A stretch of 64,000 nt of DNA from Streptomyces sp. 6-11-2 (GCF_006540305.1 NZ_BJOR01000001.1:1116001-1180000), one strand, 5' to 3'. Counted from the stretch's first letter, positions 9,697-18,685 are shown. Translations and numbers: made by a program. Notes: a model not told the origin generated them from the sequence alone.

Positions 9697-10752
9697 ATGC
9701 GCTGGGACAACCTCACCGCGGCCCCGGGGAACCCCGGGGACTTCGGTCACAGCCGGGCCGACGCCGCGCTCTTCGGGGCGGACGCGGTCACCACACGCAC
9801 CTTCGACACTCCCGAGTTCCGCGGGATCACCTTCCACGAGATCCGGGCCCGCTCGATCATCAACCGGGTGCCGGGCGCCTCGCGCATGCCCTTCGAGTGG
9901 ACGGTCAACCCGTACCGCGGCTGTACGCACGCGTGCGTGTACTGCTTCGCGCGCAAGACGCACAGCTATCTGGACCTCGACACGGGCATCGGCTTCGACA
10001 CGCAGATCGTGGTCAAGGTGAACGCCCCGGAGCTGCTGCGCCGCCAGCTGGCCTCACGCCGCTGGCACGGCGAGCACATCGCCATGGGCACGAACGTGGA
10101 CTGCTACCAGCGGGCCGAGGGCCGCTACCGGCTGATGCCGGGCATCCTGAGCGCGCTGCGCGACCACGCCAACCCCTTCTCGATCCTGACCAAGGGCACG
10201 CTGATCCTGCGCGACCTGGACCTGCTCACCCAGGCGGCCGAGGTCACCGACGTGGGCGTCTGCGTCTCGGTGGGCTTCACCGACACCGAGCTGTGGCGCA
10301 CCGTCGAGCCGGGCACCCCCGCGCCCGAACGGCGCCTGGACGTCGTACGCACCCTCGGGGAGCACGGCATCGGCTGCGGAGTGCTGATGGCACCGGTGAT
10401 CCCGTTCCTGAGCGACAGGCCGGCCCAACTGCGGGACACCGTAAGGGAGATCGCGACAGCCGGGGCCACCTCCGTCACCCCGCTGGTGCTGCATCTGCGG
10501 CCCGGCGCCCGCGAGTGGTTCATGGCCTGGCTCGAACAGCACCACCCGCACCTCGTGCGCCACTACGAGCGGCTGTACGCCGAGGGCGCCTACGCCCCCA
10601 AGTGGTACCAGCGCCGGATCACCCGTCAGGTGCACGAGCTGGCACGGGAGTACGGGATCGGGCCGGCGCGCGCGGGAGCGGCCCGCCACATCCAGCCGGC
10701 CGAGCCGACGCCACCCCCGATGCCCGAACCGACTCAACTCACGCTCATTTGA
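9697..10752 (+). CDS. Rv2578c-like radical SAM protein, spore-photoproduct-lyase-related
   Basis: 351 residues from the ATG at 9697 with GAGGAGG 4 bases upstream; an in-frame extension to 9610 is rejected on that ground. The radical SAM cluster motif is RGCTHACVYCFAR (Cys-x3-Cys-x2-Cys). It is preceded by an N-terminal segment typical of the Rv2578c/SplB-like family and followed by TKGTLILRDLDLL and a C-terminal KWYQRRITRQVHELAREYG. The protein probably binds a 4Fe-4S cluster and SAM. The DNA-lesion relation is inferred from similarity to spore photoproduct lyase and from the LexA-type box at 9653-9664. No adjacent gene is co-oriented within 100 bases. Confidence 0.88.
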   Translation: MRWDNLTAAPGNPGDFGHSRADAALFGADAVTTRTFDTPEFRGITFHEIRARSIINRVPGASRMPFEWTVNPYRGCTHACVYCFARKTHSYLDLDTGIGFDTQIVVKVNAPELLRRQLASRRWHGEHIAMGTNVDCYQRAEGRYRLMPGILSALRDHANPFSILTKGTLILRDLDLLTQAAEVTDVGVCVSVGFTDTELWRTVEPGTPAPERRLDVVRTLGEHGIGCGVLMAPVIPFLSDRPAQLRDTVREIATAGATSVTPLVLHLRPGAREWFMAWLEQHHPHLVRHYERLYAEGAYAPKWYQRRITRQVHELAREYGIGPARAGAARHIQPAEPTPPPMPEPTQLTLI

Positions 10753-10775
10753 GATCGTTCGAGCGCATCACCCGG

Positions 10776-10809
10776 CCCAATTGGGTCAAGAATTGTCAGA
10801 ACGCGTTCT
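10776..10809. promoter_or_regulatory. Two perfect palindromes upstream of the secreted hydrolase
   Basis: CCCAATTGGG (10776-10785) and AGAACGCGTTCT (10798-10809) are perfect 10- and 12-bp palindromes in the 134-base gap before the hydrolase. They could be operators, or the first could help end transcription of the radical SAM gene. The second is not a LexA box, because its half sites are 2 and not 4 bases apart. Confidence 0.35.
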
Positions 10810-10886
10810 TCCGCTAGTTCTTTCCGGGACGATGCGGCGAGCACCGCGAGACCGCGGTGCGCAGCCTCTCCGTCCTGGGAGGACTT

Positions 10887-12488
10887 ATGAGAAGAAGCGC
10901 CGCCGTGCTGTGCGGTGCCGCCGTCGTCATGGCCGGATCCCTCACGGCCGTCCCCGCCGACGCGAGCACGCCGCATCCCGCCGCCGCATCCGCCGCATCC
11001 GCCGCCAAGGTCACCTGGAAGAAGTGCGGCACCGCCAGTTATCCGACCCTCCAGTGCGGGTCCTTGAAGGTGCCGCTCGACTACAGACATCCGTCCGGGA
11101 AGAAGATCACGCTGGCGCTGTCCCGCGTCCCGCACACCGCCAAGACCTACCAGGGCCCCCTGCTGGTCAACCCCGGCGGTCCCGGCGGCAGCGGCCTCTC
11201 GCTCGCCGGTTTCGTCGCCTCCTCCCTGCCCAAGGAGGTCGCGGCCCAGTACGACGTCATCGGCTTCGACCCGCGCGGCGTGGGCAGGAGTTCCCCGGCG
11301 CTCGACTGCAAGCCGGGTTCCTTCAACCCCGTGCGCCCGGACTCGGTGCCGAACACGCCCACGATCGAGAACGCCAACCTCGCGCGCGCGAAGTCCTTCG
11401 CCGCCGCCTGCGGCAAGAAGTACGCGAGCGTGCTGCCGCACATCAACACGGTCAACGCGGCGACCGACATGGACTCGATCCGCCGGGCCCTCGGCGCGAA
11501 GAAGATCAATTACTTCGGTTACTCCTACGGCACCTACCTCGGCGCGGTGTACGCCAAGCTCTTCCCCGAGCGGGTGCGCCGGCTGGTCCTCGACTCGATC
11601 GTGGACCCGACGGGCGTCTGGTACGAGGACAACATCCAGCAGGACTACGCCTTCGAGGGCCGTCAGCAGGCCTTCATGGCGTGGATCGCGAAGCACGACT
11701 CGACCTACAGGCTGGGCACGGACCCGGCGAAGATCGAGGCCAAGTGGTACGCGATGCGGGCGGCGCTCGCCAAGAAGCCCGCGGGCGGCAAGGTCGGCGC
11801 CTCCGAACTGGAGGACACCTTCATCCCGGGCGGCTACTACAACGGCTACTGGCCCTACCTCGCCCAGGCGTTCGCGGCGTACGCGAACGACAAGAAGACC
11901 GCGCCGCTGGTCGAGGCGTACGAGAACTTCGCCACCGTGGACGCCTCCGGCGACAACGGCTACAGCGTCTACACCTCCGTGCAGTGCCGTGACACCTCGT
12001 GGCCGCGAGACTGGCGGCAGTGGCGCAAGGACAACTGGGCCGTGTACGCCAAGGCGCCGTTCATGACCTGGAACAACGCCTGGTACAACGCGCCCTGCGC
12101 CTTCTGGCCGGTCTCCTCCAAGCGCCCGGCGAACGTCGCCAACAGCAAGCTGCCGCCGGTGCTGCTGTTCCAGGCGACCGACGACGCGGCCACCCCGTAC
12201 GAGGGTGGTGTCACGGTGCACCGGCTGCTGCGGAACTCCAGCCTGGTGGTGGAGCAGGGCGGCGGCAACCACGGCATCACCCTGAGCGGGAACGCCTGCC
12301 TGGACAAGTACCTGGCGACGTACCTGACCAAGGGCAAGGTGCCGCGCGGGCACGGTGTCGCGGACGCGGTGTGCCGGCGGCTGCCCGACCCGAAGCCGCT
12401 GAGCGCGGCGGCGGCCGCCGCGGCCGCCTCCCCGTCCGGTGCCTCGCGCGGGGCGGCGCTGCACGACCTCGTCCGCTTCCGCGGCTGA
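10887..12488 (+). CDS. Secreted tripeptidyl aminopeptidase-like alpha/beta hydrolase (peptidase S33)
   Basis: 533 residues, ATG at 10887 with GGGAGGAC 4 bases upstream. A clear signal peptide (MRRSAAVLCGAAVVMAGS, cleavage near AVPADA) indicates export. The alpha/beta hydrolase core shows the oxyanion segment NPGGPGGSG, the nucleophile elbow FGYSYGTYLGA, an acid in ATDDAATPYEGG and the base in GGGNHGIT. The TAP-like C-terminal domain is present. This matches the S33 tripeptidyl aminopeptidases of Streptomyces, which trim N-terminal tripeptides from secreted proteins. The C-terminus ends in an alanine-rich run (AAAAAAAA) not needed for the fold. Substrate specificity is inferred. Confidence 0.9.
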   Translation: MRRSAAVLCGAAVVMAGSLTAVPADASTPHPAAASAASAAKVTWKKCGTASYPTLQCGSLKVPLDYRHPSGKKITLALSRVPHTAKTYQGPLLVNPGGPGGSGLSLAGFVASSLPKEVAAQYDVIGFDPRGVGRSSPALDCKPGSFNPVRPDSVPNTPTIENANLARAKSFAAACGKKYASVLPHINTVNAATDMDSIRRALGAKKINYFGYSYGTYLGAVYAKLFPERVRRLVLDSIVDPTGVWYEDNIQQDYAFEGRQQAFMAWIAKHDSTYRLGTDPAKIEAKWYAMRAALAKKPAGGKVGASELEDTFIPGGYYNGYWPYLAQAFAAYANDKKTAPLVEAYENFATVDASGDNGYSVYTSVQCRDTSWPRDWRQWRKDNWAVYAKAPFMTWNNAWYNAPCAFWPVSSKRPANVANSKLPPVLLFQATDDAATPYEGGVTVHRLLRNSSLVVEQGGGNHGITLSGNACLDKYLATYLTKGKVPRGHGVADAVCRRLPDPKPLSAAAAAAAASPSGASRGAALHDLVRFRG

Positions 12489-12589
12489 GCGGCCGAACCG
12501 GCTACCCCGGGTCGCCGCAAGCGGTCTGACGGTCCGTCGGGGGCGGTGACCGGTTCATGGTTGCCGGACGCATGGTCCACCATGGACTC

Positions 12590-12988
12590 ATGAGCGAGCC
12601 AACCAGGATTCCCGCCCCCGACGGGGTCGCCCCCGCCGCGCACTACTCCCATGTCGTCATGGGCACCGGCCGTTTCGTCGCGATCTCCGGCCAGGTCGCC
12701 CTGGACGAGAACGGCGAGCTCGTGGGCGAGGGCGACCCGGACGCGCAGGCCCGGCAGATCTTCGAGAACCTCCGCCACTGCCTGGCCGCCGCCGGCGCGA
12801 CCTTCGACAACGTCGTCAAGTTCACCTACTTCCTCACGGACACGGCCCACCTCCCGGCGATCCGCGCCGCCCGCACGGCCCACCTGGCCGACGACCGCCT
12901 GCCCGCCTCCTCGGCCGTCCAGGTCGCGGCCCTGGTCCGCCCCGAGTTCCTGATGGAGGTCGAGGCGTTCGCCGTACTGCCCGAGTGA
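12590..12988 (+). CDS. RidA/YjgF/YER057c family protein lacking the deaminase arginine
   Basis: 132 residues of a complete Rid fold (FVAISGQVALDENGELVG, FENLRHCLAAAGATFDNVVKF, FLMEVEAFAVLPE). In active RidA the arginine in the PARS segment binds the imine substrate; here the same segment reads PASSAVQV, so that arginine is serine. The protein therefore probably belongs to a Rid subgroup without imine deaminase activity. The start is uncertain: ATG codons at 12557, 12572 and 12590 are all in frame and none has a strong Shine-Dalgarno site. I chose 12590 because conserved sequence begins right after it. It follows the hydrolase by 101 bases. Confidence 0.85.
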   Translation: MSEPTRIPAPDGVAPAAHYSHVVMGTGRFVAISGQVALDENGELVGEGDPDAQARQIFENLRHCLAAAGATFDNVVKFTYFLTDTAHLPAIRAARTAHLADDRLPASSAVQVAALVRPEFLMEVEAFAVLPE

Positions 12989-13109
12989 GGTGTTCCCGTC
13001 GCACCGCCCGAGTGACCCGGGTGAGGTGTCAACGCGCGGGCGGGCCCGGCCGTCGGGGCCCACGTGCGGCCGCCGGAGCCGTCCGCGTGCTCCCGCGGGT
13101 CCCGGCCGC

Positions 13110-13715
13110 TCACCCGGACTTCGGGATGCGGGCCAGGGCGTCGACCGCCGCCTGTGCCAGGGCCGGATGAGCGAGGGCCTCGGTGAGGACGGGGCGGGCC
13201 CGGACGTCGCCCAGCGTGCCCAGGCCCTCCACACAGGCCAGTGCCACCCGGCGGTAGGGGTCGTCCGGGCGGAGCCGGCGTTCCAGCGTGGTGATCAGGG
13301 CGGGCACGGACTCGGGGGCCCGCAGCTCCACCAGCAGCCGTACCGGATGCAGCGCGTAGGCGACCCGCAGCTCGTTGGTGGCCAGGGCCGCCGCGGCGCG
13401 GGCGGTGCGGGGATCGCCGAGCCGGGCCAGCGCGTACGCGGCACCGACGCAGCGCGGCGGGTCGCGGTGGTTCAGCAGCAGCACCAGGGACTCGAAGGCC
13501 CGCCGGTCCCCCGCGAGGCCGAGGCGGAACGCGGCCAGCTCCCGGGCCCACAGGGGCTGCCCGGGAGCCGTGAGCACCTCGGCCAGCTCGCCCGGGTCCC
13601 GGGTGGCCACCAGATGCTCGTACGCCGCCGATCCGCCCGTCTCCTGCCGTATGCGCTCCGTGAGCGATCGCAACTCTTCGTCCACGAAGGCCAGCCTAGG
13701 ATCGTGGCCCGCCAC
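13110..13715 (-). CDS. HEAT-repeat protein
   Basis: 201 residues made of four to five helical repeats of about 30 residues (for example WARELAAFRLGLAGDRRAFE, GAAYALARLGDPRTARAAAA, VALACVEGLGTLGDVRARPV), typical of PBS-lyase/HEAT scaffolds. No catalytic motif is visible, and a protein-protein contact role is the most that can be said. The GTG at 13715 has no obvious ribosome-binding site; a later GTG at residue 11 is possible. It is divergent from the 3-hydroxyacyl-CoA dehydrogenase gene. Confidence 0.75.
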   Translation of the reverse strand: MAGHDPRLAFVDEELRSLTERIRQETGGSAAYEHLVATRDPGELAEVLTAPGQPLWARELAAFRLGLAGDRRAFESLVLLLNHRDPPRCVGAAYALARLGDPRTARAAAALATNELRVAYALHPVRLLVELRAPESVPALITTLERRLRPDDPYRRVALACVEGLGTLGDVRARPVLTEALAHPALAQAAVDALARIPKSG

Positions 13716-14069
13716 GCGGGACGTACATCACAAACTCGAGGAGACTCAGGGGGGTGGCGCGCTCGTTACCCACCGGTTAAGCTCATACGAGCGAGGCACC
13801 CTCTCGCACCCTCTCGCAGTGGCCTGGTGACGCAGCCACCGCGAGTGTTGTCGGTTCGGTACCCCGAGTACCGCAGTACGACCCGGCTTCGGGACAGAGC
13901 CGGTCGGCTCCGCCGGCTGCCGGGCGCACAGGCGCCCGCGGCGAACGGCACCGGGCGTGTGCGCATTCGGCCCGGCAGCACCCGCAACCCCTTCCTTCCG
14001 CACCCGTTGCGCCCGTCGGCGCATCCGGGGCGCGTTCCCAGTCGTCACTCTCATTCCTGGAGTCCCGCG
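13716..14069. other. 354-base divergent intergenic region
   Basis: This lies between the HEAT-repeat gene and the 3-hydroxyacyl-CoA dehydrogenase gene. It holds a tandem repeat of GCACCCTCTC near 13797-13816 and a palindrome GGTAC-CCCGA-GTACC at 13858-13872 followed by another GTAC at 13876. These are possible operator parts. No coding potential is supported on either strand, and no confident -35/-10 pair was found. Confidence 0.4.
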
Positions 14070-15875
14070 ATGGCCACTCCCCTCTCCGACATCTCCCTGT
14101 CCCCGCTGAAGACGATCGCCGTCGTCGGCCTCGGCACCATGGGCACCGGCATCACCGAGGTCCTGGCCCGCGCCGGCCGCGAGATCGTCGGCATCGACAT
14201 CAGCGAGGCGGCGGCCGCCAGGTGCGTCGCCGCCCTGGAGAACTCCACCGCCCGCGCCGTCGAACGCGGGCGCCTGACCGACCGGGAGCGCACGGACGCG
14301 CTCGCCCGCGTGCGCACCTCCACCGACCTGGCCGCGGCGGCCGACGCCGACCTGGTCATCGAGGTGGCGCCGGAGTCGTACGAGACCAAGCAGCAGATCC
14401 TCCGGGAACTGGACGGCATCGTGCGGCCGGGGGCGATCCTGGCCACCGGCACCAACGCCCTGTCGGTGACCCGCCTGGCCGCCGACTCGGCCCACCCGGA
14501 GCGGGTGCTCGGCCTGCACTTCTTCAACCCCGCGCAGGCCATGAGGCTGGTCGAGATCGTCTCCTCGGTGCTGACCGCCCCGCAGGCCGTCGAGGCGGTC
14601 ACCGACCTCGCCCTGGAACTGGGCAAGGAGCCCGTCGCGGTCGGCGACCGGCCCGGATTCGTCGCCGACGGGCTGCTGTTCGGCTACCTCAACCAGGCCG
14701 CGGCGATGTACGAGGGGAGGTACGCCACCCGCGAGGACATCGACGCCGCGATGCGGCTCGGCTGCGGACTGCCGATGGGCCCGCTGGCGCTGCTCGACCT
14801 GATCGGCGTCGACACCGCGCGCACGGTCCTGGAGGCCATGTACGCCGAGTCGCGCGACCGGCTGCACGCCCCGGCGCCGATCCTGAAGCAGCTCAGCGAG
14901 GCCGGTCTGACGGGCCGCAAGGCGGGCCGCGGCTTCTACACCTACGAGGCCCCGGGCAGCGGCACCGTCGTGCGGGACGCGCTGACCCCGCCGGCCGGTG
15001 ACGTCCTCGCCCCCGGCCGCCCCGTGCGCTCCGTCGGCGTCGCCGGCTCGGGCACCATGGCCTCCGGCATCGCCGAGGTGTTCGCGAAGGCCGGGTACGA
15101 GGTCGTGCTGGCCGCCCGCAGCGCGGAGAAGGCACAGGCCGCCAAGGCCCGTATCGGCAAGTCGCTTTCACGCTCTGTCGACAAGGGCCGGCTGACCGCC
15201 GAGGCCGCCGCGCAGACCCTGGACCGGATCACGGCGACCGGCACCCTCGACGACTTCGCGGAGGTGGACCTCGCCGTCGAGGCCGTCGCCGAGGACCTGC
15301 CGGTCAAGCAGCAGCTGTTCGCGGCGCTGGACAAGGTCTGCAAGCCGGGCGCGATCCTGGCCACCACCACCTCCTCGCTTCCCGTGGTCGCCTGCGCCCG
15401 CGCCACCTCGCGCCCGCACGAGGTGATCGGCATGCACTTCTTCAACCCGGCGCCCGCGATGAAGCTGGTCGAGGTCGTCCGCACGGTGCTGACGGAGGAC
15501 GACGTCCACGCGACGGTCCGCGAGGTCTGCGTCAGGATCAAGAAGCACGCCGTCGACTGCGGGGACCGCGCGGGCTTCATCGTCAACGCCCTGCTGTTCC
15601 CGTACCTCAACAACGCGGTCAAGATGGTGCAGGAGCACTACGCGTCCCTGGACGACATCGACGCGGCGATGAAGCTCGGCGGTGGTTACCCCATGGGCCC
15701 GTTCGAACTGCTCGACGTCGTCGGCCTGGACGTCTCGCTGGCCATCGAGAAGGTCCTGCACCGCGAGTTCCGCGACCCGGGCCTGGCCCCGGCACCGCTC
15801 CTGGAGCATCTGGTGGCCGCGGGCTGCCTCGGCCGCAAGACCGGCCGCGGCTTCCGCGAACATGCCCGGCGCTGA
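14070..15875 (+). CDS. Double-domain 3-hydroxyacyl-CoA (3-hydroxybutyryl-CoA) dehydrogenase
   Basis: 601 residues, about twice the size of a usual 3-hydroxybutyryl-CoA dehydrogenase. It holds two full copies of the NAD(P)-binding Rossmann domain plus helical C-terminal domain. Dinucleotide motifs are GLGTMGTGI (first half) and GSGTMASGI (second half). Catalytic His and Glu are kept in both (GLHFFNPAQAMRLVEIV and GMHFFNPAPAMKLVEVV), so both halves look active. The expected reaction is acetoacetyl-CoA to 3-hydroxybutyryl-CoA, which feeds crotonyl-CoA to the ccr gene 1.5 kb downstream. ATG at 14070 has GGAG about 9 bases upstream. A TetR gene separates it from ccr. Confidence 0.9.
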   Translation: MATPLSDISLSPLKTIAVVGLGTMGTGITEVLARAGREIVGIDISEAAAARCVAALENSTARAVERGRLTDRERTDALARVRTSTDLAAAADADLVIEVAPESYETKQQILRELDGIVRPGAILATGTNALSVTRLAADSAHPERVLGLHFFNPAQAMRLVEIVSSVLTAPQAVEAVTDLALELGKEPVAVGDRPGFVADGLLFGYLNQAAAMYEGRYATREDIDAAMRLGCGLPMGPLALLDLIGVDTARTVLEAMYAESRDRLHAPAPILKQLSEAGLTGRKAGRGFYTYEAPGSGTVVRDALTPPAGDVLAPGRPVRSVGVAGSGTMASGIAEVFAKAGYEVVLAARSAEKAQAAKARIGKSLSRSVDKGRLTAEAAAQTLDRITATGTLDDFAEVDLAVEAVAEDLPVKQQLFAALDKVCKPGAILATTTSSLPVVACARATSRPHEVIGMHFFNPAPAMKLVEVVRTVLTEDDVHATVREVCVRIKKHAVDCGDRAGFIVNALLFPYLNNAVKMVQEHYASLDDIDAAMKLGGGYPMGPFELLDVVGLDVSLAIEKVLHREFRDPGLAPAPLLEHLVAAGCLGRKTGRGFREHARR

Positions 15876-16011
15876 CCGGCCCGGCGACCGGTTCGCGGAC
15901 GGGCGGGAGTGGGGCGGCCTGCTGGAACCGGCGACCGCTCCCCCGCCCACCGAGGACGGAGGAACCCGGGGACGTGCGCGCCGGGCTGCGCGGATGCAGT
16001 ACGTTCGGGTC

Positions 16012-16830
16012 ATGCCCCAGCCCGCCAAGTCCACACGTACACCCGCCACGCCCGACGCGCCGGAGAGCGCCGCCGGCTCCCGCGCGGCCGCCCAACGGCT
16101 CAAGATGCGCCGGGAGCTGGCGGCCGCCGCGATGGAGCTGTTCGCGACCAAGGGGTACGAGGCGACCACGGTCGACGAGATCGCCGCGGCGGCCGGGGTC
16201 GCCCGCCGCACCTTCTTCCGGCACTTCCGTTCCAAGGAAGAGGCCATCTTCCCCGACCATGACGACACCCTGATCCGCGCCGAGGCCGTCCTCAACGCGG
16301 CCCCCGCGCACGAGCACCCGCTCGACACGGTGTGCCGGGGCATCAAGGAAGTCATGAAGATGTACGCGGCGCAGCCGGAGATCTCGGTCGCCCGCTACAA
16401 GCTGACCCGCGAGGTGCCCACGCTGCGCGAGGCGGAGATCGCCTCGGTGGCCCGCTACGAGCGCCTGTTCACGCGTTATCTGCTGGGCCACTTCGACGAG
16501 CGCGTGCACGCCGACGACGCCAACGACGACCCGCTGCTCGCGGAGGTCGCCGCCTCGGCCGTGGTCACCGCGCACAACCACGTGCTGCGGCGCTGGCTGC
16601 GGGCCGACGGCCAGGGAGACGTGGAGGCGCAGCTCGACCACGCCTTCGCGATCGTGCGCAAGACGTTCGGCACCGGGATCGGGGCCGGCCGCGCCGCGGC
16701 GCCCGCGTCCGGCTCCGCGCCCTCGGCGGCGGTGTCCCAGCAGGGCGAGGTACTGGTGGCGGTCGCCCGCACCGACGCCCCGCTGGAAGAGGTCATGCGC
16801 ACCATCGAGGAGGCGCTGAAAGAGCGCTGA
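16012..16830 (+). CDS. TetR-family transcriptional regulator
   Basis: 272 residues. After a 30-residue polar N-tail, the HTH reads LAAAAMELFATKGYEATTVD, then EIAAAAGVARRTFFRHFRSK, a classic TetR DNA-binding domain. The C-terminal part is a helical ligand-binding/dimer domain (TetR_C type). The ATG at 16012 has no Shine-Dalgarno site, but TACGTT lies at 16000-16005, which fits a leaderless transcript; an in-frame ATG also occurs at 15994. It lies between the dehydrogenase and ccr, and so is a likely regulator of the ethylmalonyl-CoA genes; the palindrome in the ccr promoter is a candidate target. Confidence 0.9.
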   Translation: MPQPAKSTRTPATPDAPESAAGSRAAAQRLKMRRELAAAAMELFATKGYEATTVDEIAAAAGVARRTFFRHFRSKEEAIFPDHDDTLIRAEAVLNAAPAHEHPLDTVCRGIKEVMKMYAAQPEISVARYKLTREVPTLREAEIASVARYERLFTRYLLGHFDERVHADDANDDPLLAEVAASAVVTAHNHVLRRWLRADGQGDVEAQLDHAFAIVRKTFGTGIGAGRAAAPASGSAPSAAVSQQGEVLVAVARTDAPLEEVMRTIEEALKER

Positions 16831-16922
16831 AGAGCCTCGCGGCCACGAGAGAGCCGCGTACCGCCTCACGACCGCGAGGGGCCACGTACCGCCTCACGGC
16901 CACGAGTGCCACGTCACCGACG

Positions 16923-16947
16923 GCCACCCCACGGGGTGGCTGTTTTT
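16923..16947 (+). terminator. Rho-independent terminator after the TetR gene
   Basis: GCCACCC and GGGTGGC pair around a CACG loop and are followed by TGTTTTT. This is one of the few hairpins in the window with a true T tract. It separates the TetR gene from ccr. Confidence 0.8.
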
Positions 16948-17054
16948 GCATGTCGGAGCCCCTTTTCACCCGTCTCGGCACTGCCATTCGATCGATCATC
17001 GCTCATTTGTTGCGTAAAGTTTTCGTCTGAGCGAGAATTCTGGCACTCAGCGCC

Positions 17055-17083
17055 TTGCACGGTGACACGCGGTGTCATACGTT
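17055..17083 (+). promoter_or_regulatory. ccr promoter with a 15-bp palindrome in the spacer
   Basis: TTGCAC (17055-17060), a spacer of exactly 17 bases, and TACGTT (17078-17083) form a good HrdB-type promoter. The spacer contains the perfect palindrome TGACAC-GCG-GTGTCA (17063-17077), which fills almost the whole gap between -35 and -10. That is a typical repressor position. Confidence 0.6.
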
Positions 17084-17332
17084 GAAGGTGTCCGGGCGGC
17101 CGGCGCGCGGAGAACCGCACGCACGCCGGCTGTCCCAGCAAGCCGATGGCGGCTCGCACGCCCGGACGCCTGCGTCACAGGCAACCTCCCGCGCCACAAA
17201 GCGCTGCCGAAGCCCCACCCGCCGAACCGACGGCACCCGGCCGGACCGACGGCCCCCCTCACCGCCCCTCAGCAGCACCGACGTAACCCTCAGCGCCCCT
17301 CCCTCAGGGCGCTCGACGCCGGAGGCAACACC

Positions 17333-18676
17333 GTGACCGTGAAGGACATCCTGGACGCGATCCAGTCGCCGGACTCCACGCCCGCCGACTTCGCCGCCCT
17401 GCCACTGCCCGAGTCGTACCGCGCGATCACCGTGCACAAGGACGAGACGGAGATGTTCGACGGGCTCTCCACCCGCGACAAGGACCCGCGCAAGTCCCTG
17501 CACCTGGACGAGGTGCCGCTGCCCGAGCTGGGCCCGGGCGAGGCCCTGGTGGCCGTCATGGCCTCCTCGGTCAACTACAACTCGGTGTGGACCTCGATCT
17601 TCGAGCCGCTGTCGACGTTCGGCTTCCTGGAGCGATACGGCCGCACCAACGAGCTGGCCAAGCGGCACGACCTGCCGTACCACATCATCGGCTCCGACCT
17701 GGCCGGCGTCGTCCTGCGCACCGGCCCCGGCGTCAACGCCTGGCAGCCCGGTGACGAGGTCGTCGCGCACTGCCTGTCCGTCGAACTGGAGTCGAGCGAC
17801 GGCCACAACGACACGATGCTCGACCCGGAGCAGCGCATCTGGGGCTTCGAGACCAACTTCGGCGGCCTCGCCGAGATCGCGCTCGTCAAGTCCAACCAGC
17901 TGATGCCCAAGCCCGGCCATCTGAGCTGGGAGGAGGCCGCCGCCCCCGGCCTGGTCAACTCCACCGCCTACCGCCAGCTGGTCTCCCGCAACGGCGCCGG
18001 CATGAAGCAGGGCGACAACGTGCTCATCTGGGGCGCGAGCGGCGGACTCGGCAGCTACGCCACGCAGTTCGCCCTCGCCGGCGGCGCGACCCCCGTCTGC
18101 GTCGTCTCCAGCGACCAGAAGGCGGACATCTGCCGCGCCATGGGCGCCGAGGCGATCATCGACCGCACCGCCGAGAACTACAGGTTCTGGAAGGACGAGC
18201 ACACCCAGGACCCCAAGGAGTGGAAGCGCTTCGGCAAGCGCATCCGCGAACTCACCGGTGGCGAGGACGTCGACATCGTCTTCGAGCACCCCGGCCGCGA
18301 GACCTTCGGCGCGAGCGTGTACGTCACCCGCAAGGGCGGGACCATCGTCACCTGCGCCTCCACCTCGGGCTACACCCACGAGTACGACAACCGCTACCTG
18401 TGGATGTCCCTGAAGCGCATCATCGGCTCCCACTTCGCCAACTACCGCGAGGCCTGGGAGGCCAACCGCCTGATCGCCAAGGGCAAGATCCACCCGACGC
18501 TGTCCCGGGTCTACTCCCTGGAGGACACCGGGCAGGCGGCGTACGACGTGCACCGCAACCTGCACCAGGGCAAGGTCGGCGTGCTGTGCCTGGCGCCCGA
18601 GGAAGGCCTGGGCGTGCGCGACGAGGAGATGCGCGCCCGGCACATCGACGCCATCAACCGCTTCCGGAACATCTGA
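17333..18676 (+). CDS. ccr: Crotonyl-CoA carboxylase/reductase
   Basis: 447 residues, the usual family length. It catalyses NADPH-dependent reductive carboxylation of crotonyl-CoA to (2S)-ethylmalonyl-CoA, and so supplies both the ethylmalonyl-CoA pathway and polyketide extender units. It is a medium-chain reductase with the cofactor-binding segment IWGASGGLGSYA (232-243). N81, F172, E173 and H367 lie in SSVNYNSVW, GFETNFGG and SHFANYREAW, the positions of the CO2-binding tetrad known from Kitasatospora Ccr. The start is a GTG at 17333 with GGAGG 7 bases upstream. It is followed at 9 bases by meaA, and the genes to 23444 form an operon. Confidence 0.97.
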   Translation: MTVKDILDAIQSPDSTPADFAALPLPESYRAITVHKDETEMFDGLSTRDKDPRKSLHLDEVPLPELGPGEALVAVMASSVNYNSVWTSIFEPLSTFGFLERYGRTNELAKRHDLPYHIIGSDLAGVVLRTGPGVNAWQPGDEVVAHCLSVELESSDGHNDTMLDPEQRIWGFETNFGGLAEIALVKSNQLMPKPGHLSWEEAAAPGLVNSTAYRQLVSRNGAGMKQGDNVLIWGASGGLGSYATQFALAGGATPVCVVSSDQKADICRAMGAEAIIDRTAENYRFWKDEHTQDPKEWKRFGKRIRELTGGEDVDIVFEHPGRETFGASVYVTRKGGTIVTCASTSGYTHEYDNRYLWMSLKRIIGSHFANYREAWEANRLIAKGKIHPTLSRVYSLEDTGQAAYDVHRNLHQGKVGVLCLAPEEGLGVRDEEMRARHIDAINRFRNI

Positions 18677-18685
18677 GAGGCGCAC

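Larger units (their letters stand above)
16831..17332 (+). other. 502-base intergenic region with terminator and ccr promoter
   Basis: From 5' to 3' it holds an imperfect two-copy repeat around GTACCGCCTCACG (16858-16901), a terminator hairpin with T tract (16923-16947), an AT-richer patch (about 16985-17035), a well-formed promoter (17055-17083) and then a leader of about 240 bases before the ccr GTG. The long leader could hide regulation, but I see no named riboswitch. Confidence 0.6.

Noticed and set aside
10798..10809. AGAACGCGTTCT as a second LexA box
   Set aside because: The GAAC and GTTC halves are two bases apart instead of four.
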